This document shows positions 35,910 to 43,192 of a stretch of DNA of 64,000 nt, piece after piece; the stretch's first letter is position 1, and every line of letters begins with the position of its first letter. The DNA lies in assembly GCA_965267605.1 (NCBI GenBank), contig OZ254088.1:1-64000 (forward strand), read 5' to 3'. The notes under the pieces were generated by a model. It saw only the letters and a list, made by a program, of their open reading frames with translations, was not told the origin of the DNA and ran no database searches. A program made the position numbers and the translations under genes. Source of the DNA: G965267605 sp965267605. GTDB lineage: Bacteria > Bacteroidota > Bacteroidia > Flavobacteriales_E > Vicingaceae.

Positions 35910-38162
35910 ATGAAGAGGATATTTCTGACCAGTGTTCTTATTTACTGTTTCGCAATGCTTTCTCATGCTCAGGTGAATACGGATAGCCTTTGGAAGGCCT
36001 ATCAAAACATGGGCCTTAGCGACAGTTTACGAATTGACGCCATTGAGAACATGTACTATACGGTCTCGCGTACCGATCTGGATTCAGCTCTAACTCTGGC
36101 GCTGGAGGCCAAGCGCTATGCAGTGGAAAAGAAGGATTCCAGTTCCGAAGCGTACGCGTTGTTCAATGAGGGATATGTACTTGGAGAATTAAGGAAGTAC
36201 GAGGAGGCGATAGCGCGTTACAAGCAGGCAGTGAAAATTCAAAAACAGCGTAAGAATTGGCGCTCGGTTGGAAACGCATACAGCAACATGGGGTACATAT
36301 ATATGCGAATGGGTGAAACTGACCTTGCTACCCGGGCTTATCAAAATACCAGGCGCACGGGAGAAGCGATCAAGGATACCATGATGTTGTACCGGGCGTA
36401 CAATCAGTTGGCACTTATTGCGGACAATACCGGGGCGAAGAGGGAGGCATTGGATCACTATTTCAGAGCCATGAAGCTGGCAAAGGATCAAGACAATAAG
36501 CAAGCGATGTCTGTTTTTCTTCTCAACGCGGCAACGATCTATAGTACGATGGGCAACTCGGAACGGGAGAACGCATTTTTGGATAGGGCCTATGTCCTCA
36601 AGAAGGAGACCGGGGACTTGAACGGTGCGACCAAGGTTCGCTTGAATATGCTGGCCGATTGGATAGGTGAGAAGAAGTACGAAGAAGTTGAGCAGGAGCT
36701 TGGTGCCTTGAGGGAACAATGTGCAAATGGTGCATGCCATCCTACGGTTATTGCGGGAGTCAATATTACCCGTGCTCAACTAGCTAGCTTCCGCAAGCAA
36801 AATGATACTGCGGTGTATTATTATTCTCTGGCGCTGGACACGTTGCAATACTATTCCGAACTGGAGAGCGCCTCAAGAGCTGCAGGAAATCTTGGTACAG
36901 TGTTGAATAATTCCAATAGGCCGAATGAAGCGCTGAAGTATGGACGGTTGGCCTTGGAGGTGGGTGAGCGGGTAAACCACTCCACAGGTATACAGTTAGG
37001 GTGCTTGGTTCTTTATCAGGCCTACGCACGTTTGGGAAGAAAGGCAGAGGCCTTCGATTATTACAAGAGGTACATTGAAGTGAGGGATACGCTGGAATCC
37101 GTCTCTGATGCCAAGGATGCAGAATGGAAGGCACTGGAGTTTGAGTACAACCAAAAACAGGTGGCCGATAGCCTTGCTACAGAACAAGAGAAGGCGGAGC
37201 AGAAACTTGCGTTCGATCAGAAGATTGAAAGACAGAGATGGTACACATACGGAGGTGGAGCCATTGCAGTATTAATGCTCATTGTTGCATTTGTTAGCCT
37301 TCGGAGCTATCAACAAAAGAAAAAGGCAGCCCTGGATCTTGAAGAGAAGAACGAGGTGATCTCTCATCAAAAAGCCCTTGTTGAAGAGAAACAGAAAGAG
37401 GTAATGGATTCTATCAATTACGCACAAAGGATCCAGGCCGCCATTCTCCCACCTTCCGAAATGCTTACCGAGCACCTGAAGGACGGGTTCGTTCTTTATT
37501 TGCCTAAGGATGTGGTCGCGGGTGATTTCTATTGGATGGAGCATATTGGCGATTGGGTATTTTTTGCCGCTGCTGATTGTACGGGTCATGGCGTACCTGG
37601 TGCAATGGTAAGTGTTGTTTGTAACAACGCGTTGAATCAGGCTGTCCGGGAATATGGTTTGAGAACACCTGCGCAGATCCTGGATAAGACAAGGGAACTG
37701 GTCGTGGCGCAGTTTGAAAAAAGTTCGGATGAGGTGAAAGATGGCATGGATATTTCCCTTTGCGGGTTGAATAAGACCACGGGTGCATTAACATGGGCGG
37801 GGGCAAATAATCCATTGTGGATCGTAAGGCAGGGGTTGGAAGAGATGGAGGAGATCAAAGCAACAAAACAGGCAGTGGGCCAGGTCTATGAGCCAATCCC
37901 ATTTGCACACCATGAGGTTCAGGTGAGCGATGGTGATACGATCTACCTGTTCTCAGATGGATTTATCGATCAGTTCGGAGGAGACAATGGTAAGAAATAC
38001 AAGTCCAGGAAATTCAAGCAGTTCTTGCTCACCATTCAGGATCGATCCATGAACGAACAGAAGGAAGCACTTGAACGCGAGTTCAATTCCTGGAAAGGGA
38101 GTTTGGAACAGTTGGACGACATCTGTGTGATAGGGGTGAAAATAGTCGGGAGTTATTCCTAG
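35910..38162 (+). CDS. TPR-repeat membrane protein with SpoIIE-type PP2C phosphatase domain
   Basis: This 750-residue protein has a signal peptide cleaved near LSHAQ and TPR repeats over about residues 40-400 (periplasmic). A transmembrane helix follows (GGAIAVLMLIVAFVSLRSY, about 451-469), then a coiled coil (ALDLEEKNEVISHQKALVEE) and a cytoplasmic SpoIIE/PP2C domain. The domain shows VVAGDFYWMEHIGDWVFFAA, DCTGHGVPGAMVS, WAGANNPLW and DDICVIGVKI, with the metal-binding Asp residues present. Such proteins sense signals outside and dephosphorylate anti-anti-sigma-type partners, but no partner gene is adjacent. Confidence 0.9.
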   Translation: MKRIFLTSVLIYCFAMLSHAQVNTDSLWKAYQNMGLSDSLRIDAIENMYYTVSRTDLDSALTLALEAKRYAVEKKDSSSEAYALFNEGYVLGELRKYEEAIARYKQAVKIQKQRKNWRSVGNAYSNMGYIYMRMGETDLATRAYQNTRRTGEAIKDTMMLYRAYNQLALIADNTGAKREALDHYFRAMKLAKDQDNKQAMSVFLLNAATIYSTMGNSERENAFLDRAYVLKKETGDLNGATKVRLNMLADWIGEKKYEEVEQELGALREQCANGACHPTVIAGVNITRAQLASFRKQNDTAVYYYSLALDTLQYYSELESASRAAGNLGTVLNNSNRPNEALKYGRLALEVGERVNHSTGIQLGCLVLYQAYARLGRKAEAFDYYKRYIEVRDTLESVSDAKDAEWKALEFEYNQKQVADSLATEQEKAEQKLAFDQKIERQRWYTYGGGAIAVLMLIVAFVSLRSYQQKKKAALDLEEKNEVISHQKALVEEKQKEVMDSINYAQRIQAAILPPSEMLTEHLKDGFVLYLPKDVVAGDFYWMEHIGDWVFFAAADCTGHGVPGAMVSVVCNNALNQAVREYGLRTPAQILDKTRELVVAQFEKSSDEVKDGMDISLCGLNKTTGALTWAGANNPLWIVRQGLEEMEEIKATKQAVGQVYEPIPFAHHEVQVSDGDTIYLFSDGFIDQFGGDNGKKYKSRKFKQFLLTIQDRSMNEQKEALEREFNSWKGSLEQLDDICVIGVKIVGSYS

Positions 38163-39739
38163 TTCCTAATGACCTTATTGGTGCTCGATTCACCGGAATT
38201 CTTCGTGACTGTGACCATATAGATCCCTTTTGCATCAGGTAGTTGGATCTGATTCGATATGCGATGAACTTCAATCGCCTGGCCAAGCATGTTTTGTACG
38301 TTTACCTGATCCTGTGGAAGGAGGTTGACAATTTGAACCCGACCGTCCATAGTAGGATTGGGATGAACTTCGAGTGGTCGATTTCTTTCAATTTCCTGAA
38401 CGCTCTCAATAATCTCTTCATCGTAGCAGTAGATCGAATCATATGCATTGCCAGTAGTAACGGTCCAGACAGTATCACTGTAGATACAGCTGCTACTCAC
38501 GTTTACGCCTGAACCTTGCAGGAACGTTGGATTGTCAACGATGGGGCTGCACGGTCTAACGTGACAGTTTTCATATGCATTGATAGAGTCCTGCACTACG
38601 AAGATAGTTTGTGGGTATCCGCACCCCGCACTCATGCCAGCGGTGATCCATTTCTCCCCATGGACCCTTGCTCCTGAATAAGTGAAGTCATTGGCGCCCA
38701 CGTGTCCGGATACTTTTGTGAATAGTGTATCACCGGAGCTGTTGGTTCGCACTACGAATAGATCATCGTGGTTGTTGTTCGGAAAACTGTTACTGCAGCC
38801 AACAATGAAGTAACCGCTATCCGAAGTTTGAGAGACATCCATTCCGAAATCTTTGTCAACCCCACCGTACCATTTGGTCCATTGCAGCGTACCTGCGGAA
38901 TCTGTTTTCATGAGCAACACATCTGCCTGCCTGTTGGGAATGGGACTGCTGTATCCTGTCATGGCGAAGCCACCATCAAATGTGGTGCTGATAGCTAAAC
39001 AAACATCGTTGGTAGAAGCGGTGCCGTAGGTTTTTGACCAGATCACATTTCCATTGCTATCTGTCTTGATAAGATAGACATCAGCATTTCCAGTCCCGAA
39101 ACTCTTGGTACTACCCGCAAGGATCAGATTACCATTTGGAAGTTCGATCAGGTCGTTGATCTCATCCAAAGCCGCACCGTTGTAGGTTTTACTCCAAACA
39201 GTATCTCCTGTTGTGTTGAGCTTGACCAGGTAACCGCTTACGTCACCTAAATGCGTGGTGCCGTGCCTTCCAGCCAATAAGTATCCACCAGATGATAGTT
39301 CCAGCAGGGAGATCTCACATCTTCCACCGGCACTGCAGCCATAGGAGTTGAGTATTCTGCTCCATACAATGTTACCGGAACTGTTAACCTCGGCTATGCG
39401 ATAACCAGCCAGGGTATCCGCCCAGATAACGGCATCACTGAAGAAGGATAGCAGGTATCCACCGGTTGAAGTGGGGATGGCACTGCTGGCAAAGGAGAGA
39501 AGGTTGGTCTTACCGCTTGCCGCATAGTGTTTACTCCATTGAACGTTTACGAGTGAATCAGTAACGATGAGGTAGCCTTCGTCCTTGCCTGGATCGTAAC
39601 CGGAGATCACGAAACCGGTTGGTGTTTTGGCAATGGAGCTGGCATCCCAGTAATTGGGGATTACTTTCTCAAATTGGGTTTGGCTGTTCACCCTAAGGAA
39701 AGTGACAGCCAACAGAATAGCAAGGATATGGCGTAACAT
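38159..39739 (-). CDS. T9SS cargo beta-propeller protein, type A sorting domain
   Basis: The 526-residue secreted protein has a signal peptide ending FLRVNSQ. Repeating blades carry the phrases GGYLL, VYLIKTDSNGNVIWSKTYG and VLLMKTDSAGTLQWTKWYGG, as in Bacteroidota secreted propellers. After a Cys pair (ENCHVRPCSP) comes a type A sorting domain (LEVHPNPTMDGRVQIVN to STNKVIRN). Its role outside the cell is unknown. It overlaps the convergent phosphatase gene by four bases. Confidence 0.82.
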   Translation of the reverse strand: MLRHILAILLAVTFLRVNSQTQFEKVIPNYWDASSIAKTPTGFVISGYDPGKDEGYLIVTDSLVNVQWSKHYAASGKTNLLSFASSAIPTSTGGYLLSFFSDAVIWADTLAGYRIAEVNSSGNIVWSRILNSYGCSAGGRCEISLLELSSGGYLLAGRHGTTHLGDVSGYLVKLNTTGDTVWSKTYNGAALDEINDLIELPNGNLILAGSTKSFGTGNADVYLIKTDSNGNVIWSKTYGTASTNDVCLAISTTFDGGFAMTGYSSPIPNRQADVLLMKTDSAGTLQWTKWYGGVDKDFGMDVSQTSDSGYFIVGCSNSFPNNNHDDLFVVRTNSSGDTLFTKVSGHVGANDFTYSGARVHGEKWITAGMSAGCGYPQTIFVVQDSINAYENCHVRPCSPIVDNPTFLQGSGVNVSSSCIYSDTVWTVTTGNAYDSIYCYDEEIIESVQEIERNRPLEVHPNPTMDGRVQIVNLLPQDQVNVQNMLGQAIEVHRISNQIQLPDAKGIYMVTVTKNSGESSTNKVIRN

Positions 39740-39937
39740 GAAGCGAGATAGGTTAGGGTCTATCTACTAGACGCAAATATTAAGCGTGGAGTTGCAGGGG
39801 ATCACATTGCTACAATATCAGTTTGAATGGAATGCCGAGCTGACCCGCTCCAGGCGCGAAACTGATTCATGCAATGACAACACTTCGACAAGCTCAGTGC
39901 AACGACTCAGCATGACAGTTTCGCAGAACCGGAAATG

Positions 39938-39984
39938 AAAAGCGTTTGTCATCCTGAGCCAGTCGTTGGATGAACAAACGCTTT
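39938..39984. repeat. Palindromic element with long complementary arms
   Basis: AAAGCGTTTGT (39938-39948) pairs with ACAAACGCTTT, with core CATCCTGAGCCAGTCGTTGGATGA between. It has the same layout as the elements in the methionine operon (TGT-CA core, then ACA) but different arms. On the minus strand it is followed by TCATTT and lies 26 bases beyond the stop at 40011, so it may also terminate that transcript. Further palindrome remnants (CTTCGACAAGCTCAG) lie at about 39880-39920. Confidence 0.6.
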
Positions 39985-40010
39985 GCTTAAACACTTCTAT
40001 GTAATCGCAC

Positions 40011-40424
40011 TTACTCCTTCGGCAGCATGAACTTGATCGGAAGTGTAAGCTGAACAGGCACGTTCTTCCCCTTATTCGAGCCGGGCTTCCAATCAGGTAA
40101 TCCCTTGATTGCTTCCAAAGCCACTTTGTTGAGGTCTTCAGATAAACCCTTCACGATGTCCACATCCGTTACCTTTCCTTCTTCGGTGATAACGAACGAA
40201 ACGAAAACCGTTCCCTCTTCACCGCGTTCTTTGGCAGCTTCCGGATACTTCAGGGCGTTCCCAAGTTCAACGTATAGGGCTTCCTGGCCGCCTTTGAATT
40301 CAGGTGGTGTATCAACCTCTTTGAATACTTCCTTTCTGGTCAGGTCGCCTGGACTTTTCTTGTTGCATGAGGCAAAGGCAATTGTTGTTACCAAAGCCAG
40401 TGTGATGATTCTAATTGTTCTCAT
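40011..40424 (-). CDS. TonB-domain lipoprotein
   Basis: The 137-residue protein has lipobox AFASC (Cys20). The rest is a TonB C-terminal domain: EVDTPPEFKGGQEALYVELGNAL, KYPEAAKERGEEGTVFVSFVI, LPDWKPGSNKGKNVPVQLTLPI. This is the form often found beside BlaR1-like receptors in Bacteroidota. It is a near copy of the C-terminal domain of the BlaR1-like protein at 40498-41721 and has a BlaI-type palindrome in the 73-base gap before it, so it belongs to that regulon. Whether it contacts a receptor or the cell wall is unknown. Confidence 0.82.
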   Translation of the reverse strand: MRTIRIITLALVTTIAFASCNKKSPGDLTRKEVFKEVDTPPEFKGGQEALYVELGNALKYPEAAKERGEEGTVFVSFVITEEGKVTDVDIVKGLSEDLNKVALEAIKGLPDWKPGSNKGKNVPVQLTLPIKFMLPKE

Positions 40425-40463
40425 ATCTATTTGTTTTAAATGTTGACTAAGTTTTACGTTATG

Positions 40464-40481
40464 TAACTAAATATTTAGTTA
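40464..40481. promoter_or_regulatory. BlaI operator before the TonB-domain lipoprotein
   Basis: The perfect 18-base palindrome TAACTAAATATTTAGTTA matches the site before blaI (42390-42407) at 16 of 18 bases. Confidence 0.65.
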
Positions 40482-40497
40482 TAGTGTTTAAATTTTT

Positions 40498-41721
40498 TTA
40501 GTTTGTCTCCAGCATAAAAAGAATAGGCAGGGTCATCTTAATGGCGGCTGGTTTGCCGTCAACTTGTGCAGGTTTCCAATTGGGCATACCATCGAACATG
40601 GAGAGCGCGGCCTCATTCAGTTCCGGAATACCTTTCAGTATTTGCGGATTGGTTACCTGTCCGGTTGCATCAATCACGAAGCTTACGAAGACCTTTCCCT
40701 CAACGCCCTTGTTCTTTGCTTCTTCCGGATAGGAGTACTTGCTGCTGAGGTAAGTATAGAATGCTTCCTGGCCTCCGGGGAATTCAGGCATCACATCTAC
40801 CTTTGTATAAACCCTGTTATTGGTGCTTACCGAGTTATGGTTGATGAATCCCATGAAGGGAACCATGCCCAGTAACAGGAAGATGATCATGGCGTAACGC
40901 CAGTTTCCTTTTTTCGTACCCTTACCGATCATCTTCAACCTGCTGTTGAGTATGGAGTGGTTCATAAAGGCAGGCGCCAACATCTCTTCAGACACGTTGA
41001 GCGCACTGCTCACGATCAGGCGAGCGTAGCTAGGAGCATCTTCATTTTGATTTTCTAAAACTCCTTGATCCGCCAGGAACTCATGTTGTTCTTTCAGGGC
41101 ACGGATGCAAAGGTGCACTGCAGGGTTGAACCAGCAGAAGATGCGTATCGTTTCCCAGTAGAGGATGTCCAGTGAATGTTGTTGCCGGATGTGTACGGCT
41201 TCATGTGCCACGATGCGTTCATCCACCTCATTGGCAGCGGGCAGTACCATCCATTTCAGGAAGGAGAACGACTGGTCACCACTGCGCACGATCTTGTAAT
41301 TCTTCTTGCCGGCTGAGGTGTCATGCTGAGCTTGTCGTTGCATAGCCGAAGCCGGTGTGCCTGAGGAGATCTTTCTTAAAACAGTAACCAACCCGGACAC
41401 CACAAACAAACCAGTAAGCGCAACACCAAGGATATAGATCCACTGCAGGATGTCCATAGCCGAAACCGTAGACGTCTGGATCACCCGTTCGCTTAACTGG
41501 TGTACATACATATTGCCCAGCTCGTATTGAAGAATGGTATTGCTTACCGGAGTTTGTGCCGATAGCCATGCGAAGAGTGTACCCACCAGCGGAAGTGCCA
41601 GCAGGAAAAAGCGGTTCAGCTTGAAAGAGGTGAGCGGACGAAGCAGCACGCGAAACAGCACGTAGCCGGTCACGATTACCAGGTTCAACTTGAGCAGGAA
41701 TATGGAAGCCGCTATAATCAT
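40498..41721 (-). CDS. BlaR1/MecR1-like M56 metallopeptidase receptor fused to a TonB C-terminal domain
   Basis: The 407-residue protein starts at ATG 41721 (MIIAASIFLLKLNLVIVTGYVL). The longer frame from 41784 adds 21 residues from a DNA repeat and is not needed. It has four transmembrane segments with a cytoplasmic M56 protease. The zinc motif is IVAHEAVHIRQQHSLD and the distal residues are in EQHEFLADQ. A further transmembrane helix (about 295-315) leads to a periplasmic TonB C-terminal domain (VDVMPEFPGGQEAFY, VEGKVFVSFVI, MPNWKPAQVDG). In the known family, signal sensing activates the protease, which clears the BlaI repressor encoded just upstream. The signal is not known here. Confidence 0.88.
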   Translation of the reverse strand: MIIAASIFLLKLNLVIVTGYVLFRVLLRPLTSFKLNRFFLLALPLVGTLFAWLSAQTPVSNTILQYELGNMYVHQLSERVIQTSTVSAMDILQWIYILGVALTGLFVVSGLVTVLRKISSGTPASAMQRQAQHDTSAGKKNYKIVRSGDQSFSFLKWMVLPAANEVDERIVAHEAVHIRQQHSLDILYWETIRIFCWFNPAVHLCIRALKEQHEFLADQGVLENQNEDAPSYARLIVSSALNVSEEMLAPAFMNHSILNSRLKMIGKGTKKGNWRYAMIIFLLLGMVPFMGFINHNSVSTNNRVYTKVDVMPEFPGGQEAFYTYLSSKYSYPEEAKNKGVEGKVFVSFVIDATGQVTNPQILKGIPELNEAALSMFDGMPNWKPAQVDGKPAAIKMTLPILFMLETN

Positions 41722-41745
41722 TTCTTCTTTTTGCAAAATTGCTGT

Positions 41746-41850
41746 GCTCCAAGAATCAAGAACCGGGAAACTCCCTTTAGTCATTATGGGACGTTTCTCA
41801 CTTCTTGGAGTCCTCGTAAGAGGGCGATCTCAATTCTTGGTACTCATGCA
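41746..41850. repeat. Dispersed repeat between blaI and blaR1 (copy A)
   Basis: Begins GCTCCAAGAATCAAGAACC and continues through CTCCCTTT, CTTCTTG, AGTCCTCG and ATTCTTGG. Copy B at 42251-42357 has the same order of motifs with small changes. The two copies flank blaI. No transposase is present, so this is a small non-autonomous repeat or an untranslated structured region. Confidence 0.5.
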
Positions 41851-41852
41851 AT

Positions 41853-42227
41853 TCATTTCTTTTTACCCTGTTTATCAATCTGCTTCAGCGCCTTGTCCAG
41901 GTCCTTGATGTCAATCTTTTTCTCTTTCACGAAGAACGAAACCATGTTCTCTACCGATCCACCGAAGTAGTTCTTCAGCATCTTATCAGCTGTTGCTTTG
42001 GTGTATGCTTCCTTACTAACGATAGGGTAGTACTGGTGCGTCTTTCCGTACGCGGTATGGCTCACGAACTTCTTATCCTGAAGGATGCGCACAATGGTGG
42101 AGATGGTATTGTAAGCCACCTTTTTCTTCTTCTTGGGCAGCTTCTCCATGATCTCCTTGACGAAGGCCTTTTCCAAGTCCCACAAGACTTGCATTACTTC
42201 TTCCTCCGCCTTAGTTAATTCCATCAT
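41853..42227 (-). CDS. BlaI/MecI/CopY-family repressor
   Basis: The 124-residue protein starts at ATG 42227 (MMELTKAEEEVMQVLWDLE). The ten extra residues from the TTG at 42257 come from repeat DNA. A winged helix (VKEIMEKLPKKKKKVAYNTISTIVRILQDKKFVSHTAYGKTHQY) is followed by a dimerisation helix bundle (NYFGGSVENMVSFFVKE). BlaI dimers bind palindromes and are inactivated by the BlaR1 protease, whose gene follows. Palindromes of the expected type lie before this gene and before the TonB-domain lipoprotein. Confidence 0.9.
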   Translation of the reverse strand: MMELTKAEEEVMQVLWDLEKAFVKEIMEKLPKKKKKVAYNTISTIVRILQDKKFVSHTAYGKTHQYYPIVSKEAYTKATADKMLKNYFGGSVENMVSFFVKEKKIDIKDLDKALKQIDKQGKKK

Positions 42228-42250
42228 AGGTTTTTGTTTTAGAGCGCTAC

Positions 42251-42357
42251 GCTCCAAGAATCAAGAGTCAAGAACCAAGAATCTCCCTTTGTTCTTTGTA
42301 GGTAGCTTCTTGTTTCTTGCAGTCCCCGCGAGGGGACGGTCTTGCTTCTTGTATCTA
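42251..42357. repeat. Dispersed repeat in the blaI 5' leader (copy B)
   Basis: GCTCCAAGAATCAAGA, CTCCCTTT, CTTCTTGTTTCTTG and AGTCCCCGCGAGGGGACGG occur in the same order as in copy A (41746-41850). Within copy B GTCCCCGCGAGGGGAC is a perfect hairpin (GTCCCC / GGGGAC). It would lie in the untranslated leader of the blaI mRNA. Confidence 0.5.
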
Positions 42358-42381
42358 GGATGCATTTGTGCATCCATTCCA

Positions 42382-42412
42382 CAAACATATAACTAAAAAA
42401 TTAGTTACACAA
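42382..42412 (-). promoter_or_regulatory. blaI promoter with operator filling the spacer
   Basis: On the minus strand TTG (42412-42410), 20 bases, then TATGTTTG (42389-42382). The spacer is almost entirely the near-perfect palindrome TAACTAAAAAATTAGTTA (42390-42407), so a bound repressor would block polymerase directly. The -7 box leaves a leader of about 148 bases. Confidence 0.7.
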
Positions 42413-42509
42413 CTAAGACTATCGTTAAGACTTCATTTTGGTGAACCATATTCGCGAAAAAATAGTTCGATGTTAGTGGCAACGTTTAAGGGTTTCGAAC
42501 GTCTGACTA

Positions 42510-42552
42510 TTACTTAGGGGTAACCAAACAACTGGTTTTTGTCCCTTAGTAA
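42510..42552. repeat. Two-tier inverted repeat upstream of the GHKL/HEPN island
   Basis: TTACTTAGGG (42510-42519) pairs with CCCTTAGTAA (42543-42552) with one mismatch. Inside, AACCA (42522-42526) pairs with TGGTT (42533-42537). It could be an operator for the HTH-like protein, a transcript terminator or an RNA structure. Confidence 0.45.
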
Positions 42553-42613
42553 GTGAAGGCGTTAAGCCAAAGGTGTTCGCACCATTTGATAACAAAGAGC
42601 CAACGCAAGGTCA

Positions 42614-43141
42614 ATGGAGCTTGTAATGGTTACGAAATCAAACCTTATGAAAAAAAGTGAAGCACAGCGCTACGCTGCAATATTGGCGCTACAGCAAAAA
42701 CAAGAGCAGCTTGATCCTGATTCCTACGCGTTTCAGGTGCATGACAAGGCTATTGACCTGGCATTAAGTCCAAATAGGAAGGTTGATGAGCACTTCATGG
42801 ATTATCTACTTAGTGATGCCCGACAGATCTTAAGAAGGGCAGGACGAAATTTTCCAACCGTAAGCATTGAAGGGTCGTTAACGGATGAGCGAAGTGGTGA
42901 AATCGCTCCGATTGCCGTTGATGAGAATGACCCAATGAGTCAAATGATTCTATCGGAGGACTACCATTTACTTCTGAACGCTGCGACAAATTGCCATGAG
43001 CATGGTGAAGCGATATTTATGTCTATGATTGACGGGGTCAAGGTTGTTGATACCGCTAAGACGTTAGCCATATCGGAAGCACTCGTGAAAAAGATTCGGA
43101 GTAGGATTAGAAGTTTGGCAGAGACTATAATGAACAAATAA
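42614..43141 (+). CDS. Sigma-like / helix-turn-helix protein of the GHKL-HEPN island
   Basis: The 175-residue soluble protein may start at 42614, 42626 or 42647 (MKKSEAQRYAAI). The N-terminal half is charged and helical. The C-terminal part (FMSMIDGVKVVDTAKTLAISEALVKKIRSRIRSLAETI) has the layout of a sigma region 4 or LuxR-type helix-turn-helix. A middle segment (LLNAATNCHEHGEAIF) has Cys-X-His-X-X-Gly-Glu, a possible metal-binding site. It resembles a divergent sigma factor but I cannot assign a family. The GHKL ATPase gene follows after a 51-base gap with a hairpin, so this protein probably regulates or cooperates with the island. Confidence 0.6.
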   Translation: MELVMVTKSNLMKKSEAQRYAAILALQQKQEQLDPDSYAFQVHDKAIDLALSPNRKVDEHFMDYLLSDARQILRRAGRNFPTVSIEGSLTDERSGEIAPIAVDENDPMSQMILSEDYHLLLNAATNCHEHGEAIFMSMIDGVKVVDTAKTLAISEALVKKIRSRIRSLAETIMNK

Positions 43142-43149
43142 ATAACTAG

Positions 43150-43178
43150 CCCACCACTGACATGGCGTTGGTGGTGGG
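43150..43178 (+). terminator. Hairpin in the gap between the HTH-like and GHKL genes
   Basis: CCCACCAC (43150-43157) and GTGGTGGG (43171-43178) form an 8-base GC-rich stem with a 13-base loop, followed by TTTAAAA. It may lower expression of the downstream pair relative to the first gene. Confidence 0.5.
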
Positions 43179-43192
43179 TTTAAAATATAGAT

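Larger units (their letters stand above)
42228..42613. other. Intergenic region between blaI and the GHKL/HEPN island
   Basis: This 386-base stretch holds repeat copy B (42251-42357), the blaI promoter and operator (42382-42412), and a long imperfect inverted repeat (42510-42552). About 60 bases before the island's first gene show no clear promoter box. Confidence 0.6.

Noticed and set aside
41722..41784. N-terminal extension of the BlaR1-like protein
   Set aside because: The extension lies in a dispersed repeat. The ATG at 41721 starts the first transmembrane helix as in the family.
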